64,000 bases of DNA from Nocardia salmonicida NBRC 13393 (GCF_001613085.1 NZ_BDBR01000008.1:186001-250000), one strand, 5' to 3'; positions 8,467 through 17,167 are shown, counted from the first letter of the stretch. Translations and numbers: made by a program. Notes: a model not told the origin generated them from the letters alone.

Positions 8467-8895
8467 TCAGTCGTCGGGGGAGGCGCGGCGGTTGCGTTTG
8501 GTGACGCCGCGCCGCTTCTTCGCGGAGATGCGACGCTCCTTCGCGCCGCGCGAGGGCTTGGTGGCGCGGCGAACGGGTGGCGGAGCGGCTGCGGCGTCAC
8601 GCAGTAGCGAGGCCAGACGTTCGCGGGCGGCGGCGCGGTTCTGTAGCTGTGCGCGTTGCTCCGACGCGGCGATCGTGAGTACCCCGTTGACCAGGCGGGT
8701 GGCCAGGCGCTCGAGCATCCGGGTGCGCAGCCACTCCGGCACCGAGGGCGAGTTGGCGAGGTCGAACGACAGCTCTACCCGGCTGTCGGTGGTGTTGACG
8801 TGCTGGCCTCCTGGACCCGACGACCGTGAGAACCGCTCCCGTAACTCGGACGCGGGAATCACCAGCGCCCGAGTTACGGTCAGGTCCTCTGCCAT
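8467..8895 (-). CDS. arfB: Peptidyl-tRNA hydrolase ArfB (alternative ribosome rescue)
   Basis: A 142-residue protein of the ArfB/YaeJ/ICT1 class. It releases peptides from ribosomes stalled on messages without a stop codon. The catalytic GGQ lies in SRSSGPGGQHVNTTDSRVEL, the typical context for this class. The C-terminus is a Lys/Arg-rich tail (AKERRISAKKRRGVTKRNRR), which in ArfB occupies the empty mRNA channel. Its 5' end overlaps the last 16 bp of the upstream tetR gene, so it is probably co-transcribed with it. Confidence 0.93.
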   Translation of the reverse strand: MAEDLTVTRALVIPASELRERFSRSSGPGGQHVNTTDSRVELSFDLANSPSVPEWLRTRMLERLATRLVNGVLTIAASEQRAQLQNRAAARERLASLLRDAAAAPPPVRRATKPSRGAKERRISAKKRRGVTKRNRRASPDD

Positions 8896-9557
8896 GATTC
8901 GACGCCGCTACCTCCACGCGACACCACGCCGGGCGTGCTGACGGGAGCGGCGAGTGATCCGGCGAGCATGTCGATGATCTCGCCCCATGCCCGCGCATCG
9001 CCCGCCCGCGCATCTCCGACCTCCGCCGCGCGTTCGTGATCGGCCAGGAGCGCGAAAAGCATGGTGGTCAGCGCCCGCAACCGCCGCACCCGCAACCGCG
9101 GTGGCAAGGCGTTGAGTTCTCGGTCGAGGCCCTGCATGATGACGCGCACCGCGGTGCGTCCCGCACTATCGAGATTGGTCGCGTCGGAGACCGCCGGATG
9201 CGGGTGGATCTGCTCGAGGAATCGTGCGTAATGCCGAATCCCGTGCTGTTCGCCGAGTTCGAACATCGGCACCACCAAGGCTTCGAGCAGCCCGTGCAAA
9301 CCTGGCGGGCGACCCGACCCCGCTTGTTCGGCGAGTAGTTCCAGCCGCCGCACCTCCAGCGTCGCCAGCCGGAACTCGACCACCGCTTCGATCAGCCCGT
9401 CGCGGGATCCGAAGTGATACTGGATCGCTGAATTGTTCCGCTGACCTGCGGCAGCGGCGATATCGCGCAGCGGCACCGACCGTCCGTGCTCCGCGATCAG
9501 ACGCTCCGCCGCGACGATGATGCGTTCCCGCGCTGCTGTCCCTGCCACAGTTCGCAC
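8880..9557 (-). CDS. TetR-family transcriptional regulator
   Basis: A 225-residue TetR protein. The N-terminal helix-turn-helix reads RERIIVAAERLIAEHG ... LRDIAAAAGQRNNSAIQYHFGSRDGL, and the helical C-terminal ligand domain follows. It is divergent from the SDR/reductase pair, with 112 bp between, and a long dyad lies in that gap, so it probably represses both itself and the neighbours (inference). The GTG start at 9557 is taken; a second GTG three codons in is possible. Its end overlaps arfB by 16 bp. Confidence 0.87.
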   Translation of the reverse strand: MRTVAGTAARERIIVAAERLIAEHGRSVPLRDIAAAAGQRNNSAIQYHFGSRDGLIEAVVEFRLATLEVRRLELLAEQAGSGRPPGLHGLLEALVVPMFELGEQHGIRHYARFLEQIHPHPAVSDATNLDSAGRTAVRVIMQGLDRELNALPPRLRVRRLRALTTMLFALLADHERAAEVGDARAGDARAWGEIIDMLAGSLAAPVSTPGVVSRGGSGVESWQRT

Positions 9558-9581
9558 AATAGTCGCTCACCAGCAGGTATG

Positions 9582-9614
9582 AGAACTTGTACTTGACAAT
9601 TAAGCGCTAGTTCT
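9582..9614. promoter_or_regulatory. Dyad operator overlapping the SDR promoter
   Basis: AGAACT (9582-9587) and AGTTCT (9609-9614) are inverted, and inner CTT/AAG bases keep the symmetry. A TTGACA -35 candidate (9593-9598) and TAAAGA -10 candidate (9615-9620, 16-bp spacer) for the SDR gene lie within or next to it. This fits repression by the divergent TetR protein. Confidence 0.45.
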
Positions 9615-9669
9615 TAAAGATTCCTGTGACCGCGGACACACGCGGCCAAATCGGAGAGGAGCTTTCGAC

Positions 9670-10458
9670 ATGATCCTGGATGCCTTCCGGCTCGACGGTC
9701 GCGTTGCCATCGTCACCGGGGCGGGCCGCGGTATCGGCGCGGCCACCGCGCTCGCGCTGGCCGAAGCCGGTGCCGACGTCGCTATCGCCGCCCGCACCAC
9801 CGAGCAACTCGACGAGGTCGCCGGGAAGATCCGCGCCCTCGGCCGCCGTGCCGTCACCGTGTCGGCGGACCTGTCCGACCTGGCCGCGGTGAAAGCCTTC
9901 GCCGATACCGCCGCTGCCGAACTCGGCCGCATCGACATCGTGGTCAACAATGTCGGCGGCACCATGCCCAATACCTTCATGACCACCTCCCCGGAGTTTC
10001 TGGAGGAGGCCTTCCGCTTCAATGTGTCCACCGCGCATGCCCTCACCCAGGCCGCGGTGCCGTACCTGCTGGAGTCCGACGGCGCATCGGTCGTCAACAT
10101 CTCCTCGATGATGGGGCGCACCGCCGGCCGTGGCTTCCTCGCCTACGGCACCGCCAAAGCCGCCCTCGCGCATTGGACCCGGCTGGCCGCCACGGACCTG
10201 TCCCCACGCATCCGCGTCAATGCCATCGCGGTCGGTTCGGTACTCACCTCCGCGCTGGATGTCGTTGCGCGGCAACCGGAAATCAAGGCGGCCATGGAAG
10301 GCGCGACCCCGCTGGGCCGACTCGGCGAACCCTGGGAAATCGGGGCTGCCATCGTCTACCTCAGTTCACGCGCCGGCGGCTACATCACCGGCAAGATTCT
10401 GGAGATCGACGGCGGCATCGAAAGCCCCAATTTCGAACTCGGCCTGCCCGACCTGTGA
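9670..10458 (+). CDS. Short-chain dehydrogenase/reductase
   Basis: A 262-residue classical SDR. The nucleotide-binding motif TGAGRGIG, the NNVGG motif, the SSM serine and the YGTAK Tyr/Lys pair are all present. The acidic residue expected after the second strand for NAD selectivity is not obvious there (AIAARTTEQ), which favours NADP. ATG 9670 has GGAGAGGAG upstream. The substrate is unknown. It is followed after 25 bp by the DapB-like reductase, with which it forms an operon. Confidence 0.9.
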   Translation: MILDAFRLDGRVAIVTGAGRGIGAATALALAEAGADVAIAARTTEQLDEVAGKIRALGRRAVTVSADLSDLAAVKAFADTAAAELGRIDIVVNNVGGTMPNTFMTTSPEFLEEAFRFNVSTAHALTQAAVPYLLESDGASVVNISSMMGRTAGRGFLAYGTAKAALAHWTRLAATDLSPRIRVNAIAVGSVLTSALDVVARQPEIKAAMEGATPLGRLGEPWEIGAAIVYLSSRAGGYITGKILEIDGGIESPNFELGLPDL

Positions 10459-10483
10459 TCCACGCCCACACAAAGGATCTGAC

Positions 10484-11545
10484 ATGACCTACCGCGTCAT
10501 CCAATGGAGCACCGGAAATGTCGGTGCGCGAGCATTGCGTTCCATCATCGCCCGGCCCGAGCTGGAACTCGTCGGCGTCTGGGTGTCGAGCTCCGCCAAA
10601 GCGGGTAAGGACGCGGGCGAACTCGCCGGTCTGTCTGTCGAAACCGGCATTACCGCCACCACTGATGCCGATGCCCTGGTGGCCATGAAACCCGACTGCA
10701 TCGTGCACACCGCCATGGCCGACGACCGGCTGATGGAATCGGTCGAGGACCTGAAGCGGTTCCTGCGCGCCGGGATCAACGTGGTCTCCAGTAGCCCAGT
10801 CTTTCTGCAGTACCCGTACGGAACTCTCCCTGATGAGGCGATCGCCCCGATCATCGCGGCCGCCGAGGAGGGCGGCGCGTCCCTGTGGGTCAACGGCATC
10901 GATCCCGGCTGGGCCAACGACTGGCTCCCGCTGCTGCTCTCCAGCGGCTCCGAGCGGATCGACCGCATCATCTGCTCGGAGATCATGGACTACTCCACCT
11001 ATGACAATCCCAAGGTCGTCTTCGACATCATGGGGTTCGGCAGCGAGCTCGACGCCCTGCCCATGCTGCTGCAACCCGGCGTCCTGACCCTGGCCTGGGG
11101 CAGTGTCGTCCGACAGCTCGCCGCCGCTCTCGATATCGAACTCGACGCCGTGACACAACATTTCGAACGGCTACCGGCCACCGAAGAACTCACCGTGGGC
11201 AACCGCACCATCGCGCCGGGCGCCGCGGCGGCGCTGCGCTTCCAGGTGCACGGCATCCGTGCCGATCGCGAGGTCCTGACCCTCGAGCACGTCACCCGCC
11301 TGCACCCCGACCTGGCTCCGGATTGGCCACAGCCCACTGGAACGGGTTGCTACCGGGTCGAGATCCAGGGCGAACCGGATTATCAGCTGGACCTACAGCT
11401 CTCCAGCAACGGCGACCACGCGCTCGCCGGCGTGGTCGGTACCGCCGCCCGCCTGGTCAGCGCCGTCGCCGCCGTGGTCGAAGCCCGCCCCGGCCTGCTG
11501 ACCGCCACCGATCTTCCACTCACCACCGGCCGCGGACTGATGTAG
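10484..11545 (+). CDS. DapB-fold NAD(P)H-dependent oxidoreductase
   Basis: A 353-residue protein with a dihydrodipicolinate-reductase-like N-terminal Rossmann fold (VIQWSTGNVGARALRSII) and a C-terminal catalytic domain. It is much longer than true DapB (about 250 residues) and resembles the group that includes 2,4-diaminopentanoate dehydrogenase and related amine or carbonyl dehydrogenases. Many such genes occur next to SDR and lipid-catabolism genes in mycolata. The motif SSSPVFLQYP is typical of this group. AAAGGA lies upstream of the ATG. The exact substrate is unknown. Confidence 0.82.
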   Translation: MTYRVIQWSTGNVGARALRSIIARPELELVGVWVSSSAKAGKDAGELAGLSVETGITATTDADALVAMKPDCIVHTAMADDRLMESVEDLKRFLRAGINVVSSSPVFLQYPYGTLPDEAIAPIIAAAEEGGASLWVNGIDPGWANDWLPLLLSSGSERIDRIICSEIMDYSTYDNPKVVFDIMGFGSELDALPMLLQPGVLTLAWGSVVRQLAAALDIELDAVTQHFERLPATEELTVGNRTIAPGAAAALRFQVHGIRADREVLTLEHVTRLHPDLAPDWPQPTGTGCYRVEIQGEPDYQLDLQLSSNGDHALAGVVGTAARLVSAVAAVVEARPGLLTATDLPLTTGRGLM

Positions 11546-11580
11546 CAGGGCTCGGATCGATGACTCGCCGCGCCACAATC

Positions 11581-11618
11581 TAGAACACGTTATAGTTCGT
11601 CTTCTAGAACGCGTTATA
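11581..11618. promoter_or_regulatory. Two KstR-type operator boxes
   Basis: TAGAACACGTTATA (11581-11594) and TAGAACGCGTTATA (11605-11618) both fit the published KstR consensus TNNAACNNGTTNNA. They are 24 bp apart centre to centre and sit 44-81 bp before the GTG start of the flavoprotein. KstR represses cholesterol-catabolism genes in mycobacteria and rhodococci. KstR itself is not encoded in this window. Confidence 0.75.
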
Positions 11619-11661
11619 GGCGGCGGCGATGCGGTCGGCCTCTGCTCGGAAGGTGAGACAA

Positions 11662-13281
11662 GTGCGGGCCTGGGACGATGCAGCCGATGTCGTGGTCGTC
11701 GGATACGGCGGTGCGGGAGTGGTCGCGGCGCTGGCCGCGCGGGAATCCGGCGCCGAGGTCCTGGCCCTCGACCGGTACCTGGGCGGCGGCGCCACGACAC
11801 TGTCGGGTGGCATCGTGTACGCGGGCGGCGGTACATGGGTGCAGCGCGAAGCGGGCATCGATGACGACGTCGACAACATGATCGCGTACCTGGAGGCCGA
11901 GGTCGGCGACGCGGTGAGCGCCTCGACGCTGCGCCGATTCTGCGAACAGTCCGCGGCGATGATCGACTGGCTCACCGAGCACGGCGTGCCCTTCCAGGCG
12001 TCGCTGTGCCCGTACAAGACGTCGTACCCCACCGATGACTACTACCTGTATTACTCGGGCAGCGAAAACTCCGGCCGCTACCGGGATCTCGCGAAGCCGC
12101 GCCAGCGCGGTCACCGCGTCCACGGTCCCGGTGTGTCGGGCAAAGCGCTGTTCGGGCCGTTGGCCGAATCGGCGGCCGCGCATGACGTCCGTGTCCGGAC
12201 CGGCACCAGGGCGGCGCGGCTCGTCGTAGAGGAGGGGCGGGTGACCGGCGTCGAGGCGGTCACCATCGACGGTGCGCCCGCGGCGGTGCGACGCCGATTC
12301 GCCGCGCTCGCCCGCATCTCGGCGAAACCCGGTGTGTACCACCAGGGTTTGCGCCGGGCGGTGGAAGTACTCCTGGCCCGGATCGAGCGCAAGTACGGAC
12401 GGCAGGTCAGGATCCAGGCGAGATCCGGTGTCGTGCTCACCACGGGTGGGTTCATCGCCAATGGCGAGATGGTCGCTCGGCACGCCCCCGAATATCCGTG
12501 GTCGCAAGGACTGCCGCTGGGTAGCGCGGGCGACGACGGCAGCGGCATCAGCATGGCGCTCGACATCGGCGCGGCGAGCGGCAAGATGGACGTGCTGTCG
12601 ACGTGGCGTTTCATCGCCCCGCCCAGCGCCTTCTTCGGCGCTGTCGCGGTGAACTCCCTCGGCAGGCGCATGATCGACGAGTCCCGCTACGGCGCGGCGC
12701 TGGGTGCGGCCATCGCCGCCAGTCCTGGTCACCGCGCCTGGTTGCTCATCGACTCCGACCTCGAGGCCGAGGTGCGCAGGCAGATCGGCATGCAGTCGGT
12801 GTGGTTCCAGCGCATGCAGACCGAGCGTTTGCTCCGGATCGGGCGCGTCACCGGCAGCACCGTGGAGGAGGTGGCCGCACGTGCCGGGATCGACCAGTCC
12901 GCGCTGCGTGAAACCCTCGACGCGCACAACCGGGCTATCGAGCAGGACCGGCCCGATCCGTTGGGCAAGCCCGACGACATCCGTCGTCCGATTCGTACCG
13001 GACCGTTCACCATGCTCGACATCTCGTTCAAGGCGCGGCTGACCTACCCCATGCCGATGCTCACCCTCGGTGGTCTGCTGGTGGACGAGGACACCGGCGC
13101 AGTGCGCCTCGAGACCGGGGGAGTCGTTCCGGGACTCTTCGCGGCGGGGCGCGCGGCGGTCGGCATCTGCTCGAACTCCTACGTCAGTGGACTGTCGCTG
13201 GCCGACTGCGTCTTCTCCGGGCGGCGGGCGGGCATGCACAGTGCCCCAGCCGCTTCCGCGCAGGTGAACACTCTCGGGTGA
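11662..13281 (+). CDS. FAD-dependent oxidoreductase of the 3-ketosteroid dehydrogenase/fumarate reductase family
   Basis: About 539 residues. The N-terminal dinucleotide motif is VVVVGYGGAGVVAALAARESG, with a DRYLGGGATTLSGG FAD loop close behind. The C-terminus has the second FAD contact VPGLFAAGRAAVGICSNSYVSGLSLADC. The family includes KstD (delta1-dehydrogenation of 3-ketosteroids) and fumarate-reductase-like proteins. The two KstR boxes upstream point to steroid catabolism, though true KstD identity is not shown. GTG 11662 is preferred: GGAAGG lies 8 nt upstream, and starting at the ATG at 11629 would put the operator almost against the start. Confidence 0.82.
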   Translation: MRAWDDAADVVVVGYGGAGVVAALAARESGAEVLALDRYLGGGATTLSGGIVYAGGGTWVQREAGIDDDVDNMIAYLEAEVGDAVSASTLRRFCEQSAAMIDWLTEHGVPFQASLCPYKTSYPTDDYYLYYSGSENSGRYRDLAKPRQRGHRVHGPGVSGKALFGPLAESAAAHDVRVRTGTRAARLVVEEGRVTGVEAVTIDGAPAAVRRRFAALARISAKPGVYHQGLRRAVEVLLARIERKYGRQVRIQARSGVVLTTGGFIANGEMVARHAPEYPWSQGLPLGSAGDDGSGISMALDIGAASGKMDVLSTWRFIAPPSAFFGAVAVNSLGRRMIDESRYGAALGAAIAASPGHRAWLLIDSDLEAEVRRQIGMQSVWFQRMQTERLLRIGRVTGSTVEEVAARAGIDQSALRETLDAHNRAIEQDRPDPLGKPDDIRRPIRTGPFTMLDISFKARLTYPMPMLTLGGLLVDEDTGAVRLETGGVVPGLFAAGRAAVGICSNSYVSGLSLADCVFSGRRAGMHSAPAASAQVNTLG

Positions 13282-13302
13282 TGCCGGGTCCGGCGTCGGA
13301 GA

Positions 13303-14277
13303 TCACGCGAGCGTCCGATGCGGCGGGCCGTCGGCGCGATCGAGAGCGGTGACGAACGCGCGCACCTGCGCCAAGGCGGCGACAGCTTCCGGGACGGCCA
13401 GGTATCCCGCCTGGAAGACGTGCACTTGGCCGGCCCAGACCTGCAGGTCGCAGTGCACACCGACGCGGCGGGCGGTCGCCGCGAGGTGTTCGGCGTCGGC
13501 CTGCAGGATCTCGAGGCCGCCGACTTGGATGAGCATCGGCGGAAATCCGGGGACGATCCCGGCCGCGACGTCCAGGCGGGGATCGGCGAGGTCGGCTCCG
13601 GCGAGGTACATGCCGATCAGCCGGTGGGCGGTGGTGGCCGAGGCGTACGGGTCACGCAGGGCCGGTTCCTTCGTGGCGGCCAGTCCCATGGTGAGGTCGG
13701 CCAACGGCGAGAACAGCACCAGCCCCGACGGTTGTGGAAGTCCCCGGCGGGCGAGCTCGCCGACGAGGGCCAGCGCCAGGTGCCCGCCCGCGGAATCTCC
13801 CGCGACGACGATATCGGCGGGTCGATGTCCGCGGGCGAGCAGCCAGAGGTAGCCGCGCACCGCGTCCTGATGCGCTGCGGGGAAGGGGTGTTCGGGTGCG
13901 AGCCGGTATCGCAGGGCGAAGACGGGGCGTCCGCAGGCGCGACCCACCCGCGAGATCAGGCCGCGGTGGGTGCCCGGCGAACACGAGAAGTACGCACTGC
14001 CGTGCAGGTAGTAGACGATCGGTTCCTTCGGTTCGGGTAGTGCGTTCACCCACTCGCCGCGCACCGCGACATCGGCGTCTGCCCGTTCGTGCACGGGAAA
14101 GCGTGCCACTGTCCACGACGGCATGACCAGGCGCAGCCCGTGCATCGCCGATCGTCCGATGTGGGTGCCTGCCCGAGTCGCGGGAAGCAGCGAGCCCAAT
14201 CGGCGCACTGTCAGCAGCATGACCGCGGCCACGGCCCGGCTGGCGCGCGACGGTGTCGCGTCGAGATATCGATCCAT
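13303..14277 (-). CDS. Alpha/beta-hydrolase, hormone-sensitive-lipase family esterase
   Basis: About 324 residues, close to the LipC/LipU type. The catalytic serine is in VAGDSAGGHLAL and the histidine in GQVHVFQAG. The oxyanion motif reads HGSAYFSCSPGTHR, with Ser instead of the usual HGG, and the usual acidic residue of VGxDE is Leu (QVGGLEILQADAE), so the catalytic Asp must lie elsewhere. It probably hydrolyses short acyl esters or lipids. ATG 14277 starts the conserved part; ATGs at 14286 and 14289 are also possible. It is divergent from the SDR gene and convergent with the flavoprotein gene (21-bp gap). Confidence 0.83.
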   Translation of the reverse strand: MDRYLDATPSRASRAVAAVMLLTVRRLGSLLPATRAGTHIGRSAMHGLRLVMPSWTVARFPVHERADADVAVRGEWVNALPEPKEPIVYYLHGSAYFSCSPGTHRGLISRVGRACGRPVFALRYRLAPEHPFPAAHQDAVRGYLWLLARGHRPADIVVAGDSAGGHLALALVGELARRGLPQPSGLVLFSPLADLTMGLAATKEPALRDPYASATTAHRLIGMYLAGADLADPRLDVAAGIVPGFPPMLIQVGGLEILQADAEHLAATARRVGVHCDLQVWAGQVHVFQAGYLAVPEAVAALAQVRAFVTALDRADGPPHRTLA

Positions 14278-14319
14278 GGCGCACATCATGCGCGGACAAC
14301 GGGGCAACTGACAAGAAGT

Positions 14320-14400
14320 CATGTCAAAATTTGTCGAGATCCTGTACGTTGCTGACATGACACCATGTCAAACTGAGGACGCGGAGGTATCGCTGACATG
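14320..14400. promoter_or_regulatory. Four TGACATG/CATGTCA half-sites in the divergent promoter
   Basis: CATGTCA occurs at 14320-14326 and 14364-14370, TGACATG at 14353-14359 and 14394-14400. The middle two make a perfect 7-4-7 palindrome (14353-14370), and the last covers the SDR start codon. This is a TetR-like operator arrangement between the esterase and the SDR gene. Confidence 0.55.
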
Positions 14401-15252
14401 CGACGGCCAGTAACAGGGCGGGTCATCGCGGTGACCGGCGGTGCCCGTGGGATCGGAAGGGAGATCGCCGCGCAGCTCGCACGGGCGGGCGCGCGCGTCG
14501 CGATCGGCGATATCGACGGATCGGCAGCCCGCGCCACCGCCGCCGAACTGGGTGCGCAGGTGCGGGGATTCGACCTCGATGTCGCCGACCGGGCGTCGTT
14601 CGCGGCGTTTCTGGCCGCGGCCGAGCAGGGGTGGGGTCCGCTCGATGTGCTCGTCAACAATGCCGGGGTCATGTGGGTCGGCCCGTTCGACCGGGAACCC
14701 GAGGCCGTGCGGCGGCGACAGTTCGACGTGAATGTGCACGGCGTCGTCAACGGGGTGACCCTCGCCGCACCGGCCATGCGCGCCCGCGGCGCCGGGCACA
14801 TCGTCACCGTGGCCTCCGCCGCGTCGAAGCTCGCCCCGCCCGGTGAGTCTTCCTATGCCGCGACCAAGCACGCGATTCTCGGCTACCTGACCGGGGTGCG
14901 CGCCGAATTGCGCGATAGCGGCGTCGACCTCTCGGTGATCATGCCGACGGTGGTGGACACCGAATTGGCGACGGGCACCGACAACGGCGGGGTGGCATTG
15001 CTCCAGCCCGCCGACGTCGCTCGCGCGGTCGTGCGGGCGATCGAGCGCCCCCGATTCGAGGTGACCGTCCCCGGCTACATCGGACCGCTACTGCGCTTGG
15101 TCAACGTGCTCCCGGCCTTCCTGCGGGATCGTGTGCTGCTCGCCATGGTGCCGGATCAGGTTGCTGCCGTTCATGATTCGTCGAGCCGGTCCGACTATGA
15201 ACACCGGGTCTATGAACCTGCCTCCACTCCTACCTCAGGAAATTCGCGATGA
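14398..15252 (+). CDS. Short-chain dehydrogenase/reductase
   Basis: A 284-residue SDR. TGGARGIG binds the cofactor, the acidic GDID after the second strand favours NAD(H), NNAG is intact, and the catalytic Ser and YAATK follow. The C-terminal ~60 residues are an extension with a hydrophobic stretch (GPLLRLVNVLPAFL) that could sit on the membrane, as in SDRs acting on lipids. GGAGG lies 10 nt before the ATG. It overlaps the metallo-hydrolase gene by 4 bp (ATGA), so the two are translationally coupled. Confidence 0.9.
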   Translation: MRRPVTGRVIAVTGGARGIGREIAAQLARAGARVAIGDIDGSAARATAAELGAQVRGFDLDVADRASFAAFLAAAEQGWGPLDVLVNNAGVMWVGPFDREPEAVRRRQFDVNVHGVVNGVTLAAPAMRARGAGHIVTVASAASKLAPPGESSYAATKHAILGYLTGVRAELRDSGVDLSVIMPTVVDTELATGTDNGGVALLQPADVARAVVRAIERPRFEVTVPGYIGPLLRLVNVLPAFLRDRVLLAMVPDQVAAVHDSSSRSDYEHRVYEPASTPTSGNSR

Positions 15253-16358
15253 CGACAACCGATGCTCGCGGCGATGTCCGGCCGATTCCGGAGTTCGCCG
15301 GGGTCCACGATGTGTGGCCGCGAGGCGACCGCCTCGAAGCCGTGCGCGAGGCCGCACGCCGCTACCGCGAGCGGTTCCTCCGACAGGGGCAGGTGCGCGC
15401 GATCAAGAGCTTCGACATCGCCGCCGCCCCGTATCCGCAGCGGTTCGCGTTCCAGGGCTATTCGATCGGCCCCAACCCGATGATCTCGATCATCAACCGG
15501 ATGTTCGTGGTCCAATTCGAGGGATTCGACGGCGCTCTGCGGACGCTGGTCTGGGAGCCCACCGTCGCGGCCGGGTCGGGCAAGGCCCCGTTCTACGCGA
15601 AGCTGCAGAAACTCTCGCGCACGCTGCGCGCGGACTCGCTGTTCGTCAAGTACTACAACGATCCCGAGGCGGTGCTGCCCCGGCTCGGTCTCCGCGACGA
15701 GGATGTCGACTACGTCAGCTTCGACCATCTGCACGTGCAGGACGTCCGCATGATCATGGGTAGCGACCGGACCATCGACGGTGAGGCGGGCCCGCGTGAC
15801 TCGCTGTTCCCGAACGCGCGGATGCTCGTGCAGCGCAAGGAACTCGGCACGCTGGAATCGGTGCACCCGATGCAGTGGGCATGGTACGTCGACGGCGGCA
15901 TGGACGGCGTGCCCGCCGAGCGGCTGCAAATCCTCGACGGTGACGTCGAATTGGGCGTCGGGGTCAGCCTGCTGTGGACGCCCGGGCACACCGACGGAAA
16001 TCACTCGCTGTGTGTGAACACGCCCGACGGCGTCTGGGTGTCCTCGGAGAACGGGATGGCGGCCGACAGCTGGCAACCGGAATTGTCCAAGATCCCCGGG
16101 GTCCGGCAGCAGGCCGCGTTCTACGGCCGCGAAGTCGTGCTCAACGCGAATACCCTCGAGGACTCGCTGGATCAGTACGATTCCATGGTCAAGGAGAAGA
16201 CCATGGCGTCCCGGTCGCCGCGCGATTCGCGCTGGCTGCAGGTTGTTCCGTCGTCGGAATGCGCGAACTGGAAGCGTCAGTGGCCGGTCGTGCCGACCTT
16301 CACCCACGGCGGACTCGACTACGGGACGATCACGATACCGCCGCGCGCCACCGTCTGA
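15249..16358 (+). CDS. Metallo-beta-lactamase-fold hydrolase
   Basis: A 369-residue protein. Metal-site elements are FDHLHVQD, which stands where HxHxDH is expected, and TPGHTDGNHSL, which supplies the next histidine. The first motif differs from the canonical one (HLHVQD), so metal content may be reduced or altered. Function is unknown; lactonases and thioesterases share the fold. It is translated from the ATGA overlap with the SDR and followed by a hairpin and a tetR gene. Confidence 0.78.
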   Translation: MTTTDARGDVRPIPEFAGVHDVWPRGDRLEAVREAARRYRERFLRQGQVRAIKSFDIAAAPYPQRFAFQGYSIGPNPMISIINRMFVVQFEGFDGALRTLVWEPTVAAGSGKAPFYAKLQKLSRTLRADSLFVKYYNDPEAVLPRLGLRDEDVDYVSFDHLHVQDVRMIMGSDRTIDGEAGPRDSLFPNARMLVQRKELGTLESVHPMQWAWYVDGGMDGVPAERLQILDGDVELGVGVSLLWTPGHTDGNHSLCVNTPDGVWVSSENGMAADSWQPELSKIPGVRQQAAFYGREVVLNANTLEDSLDQYDSMVKEKTMASRSPRDSRWLQVVPSSECANWKRQWPVVPTFTHGGLDYGTITIPPRATV

Positions 16359-16375
16359 CGCGGTGCTCGCTACCT

Positions 16376-16413
16376 CGCCCGATTCTGGTAAGGGTTCATG
16401 TCGGAATCGGGCG
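16376..16413 (+). terminator. Hairpin after the SDR/metallo-hydrolase pair
   Basis: CGCCCGATTC (16376-16385) pairs with GAATCGGGCG (16404-16413) around an 18-nt loop. The loop contains CATGTC, part of the half-site seen in the divergent promoter upstream, so it may double as a regulatory site for the next gene, tetR. Confidence 0.4.
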
Positions 16414-16464
16414 CCTGGATAGGATGGAGACTCCGGAAGTCGGGTGGACGGATGCGGGAGGATT

Positions 16465-17115
16465 GTGACCGAGACCGAGACCGCGTCGCGCCGTTACGGC
16501 GGGCGGGACAAGGCGAGTCGAAGCGCTGAGCGTCGAGCCGCTCTCCTGGCGGCCGGCCTGGAACTCTTCGGCACCATCGGCTATCCGGCGTCCTCGGTGA
16601 AGAAGATCTGCGATCGAGCGGGTTTGACCGAACGGTACTTCTACGAGTCCTTCACCCATCGCGAGGCATTGCTGAGCGCGGTCTACGACGGTGAGATCGA
16701 CCAGGTCCGCACCGCCACCCTGGCGGCGCTGGCGAGCGCTGAACCCGAGCTGGCTCCCCAGGCGCACGCCAGTGTCGAGGCCTTCGTCCGAACCGTGGCC
16801 GCGGACCCTCGTCGTGCCCGTGTCATCTTCATCGAGGTCGTCGGAGTCAGTTCCGCACTCGAGGTACACCGCCGCGCGGTCATGCACGAATTCGCCCAGC
16901 TGATAGCCGGTTTCGCCGAAGCCTATTTCCGCATTCCCGCCACCGAGCGGCTGGCGATCGCGGCGATGCTGTTCGCCGGCGGCATGACCGAGCTGATGGT
17001 GGACTGGACGCTGGCCGACACACCGCTGCCGCTCGACGATCTGATCGACGTCGCCGTGAGCATCCTGATCCACGGCCTCGGAACCCTCGATCCCCTACCC
17101 GTCGAACAGTCGTAG
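16465..17115 (+). CDS. TetR-family transcriptional regulator
   Basis: About 216 residues. The helix-turn-helix is AALLAAGLELFG ... VKKICDRAGLTERYFYESF, followed by a helical ligand domain with DPRRARVIFIEVVGVS, common in actinobacterial members. GTG 16465 has GGGAGG only 3 nt upstream; GTG 16444 (GGAAG nearby) would add seven residues. As the last gene of the SDR cluster it is the likely reader of the TGACATG sites (inference). Confidence 0.85.
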   Translation: MTETETASRRYGGRDKASRSAERRAALLAAGLELFGTIGYPASSVKKICDRAGLTERYFYESFTHREALLSAVYDGEIDQVRTATLAALASAEPELAPQAHASVEAFVRTVAADPRRARVIFIEVVGVSSALEVHRRAVMHEFAQLIAGFAEAYFRIPATERLAIAAMLFAGGMTELMVDWTLADTPLPLDDLIDVAVSILIHGLGTLDPLPVEQS

Positions 17116-17133
17116 TCGAGCACCTTGCGCACA

Positions 17134-17167
17134 GGACACGGCCCGACCTGTTGGTCGAGCCGTGTCC
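17134..17167. terminator. Bidirectional hairpin terminator
   Basis: GGACACGGC (17134-17142) pairs with GCCGTGTCC (17159-17167), and inner CGACC/GGTCG extends the stem to about 15 bp around a TGTT loop. It lies between the convergent tetR and CNNM genes and can serve both. No T tract is present, as is common in this group. Confidence 0.65.
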
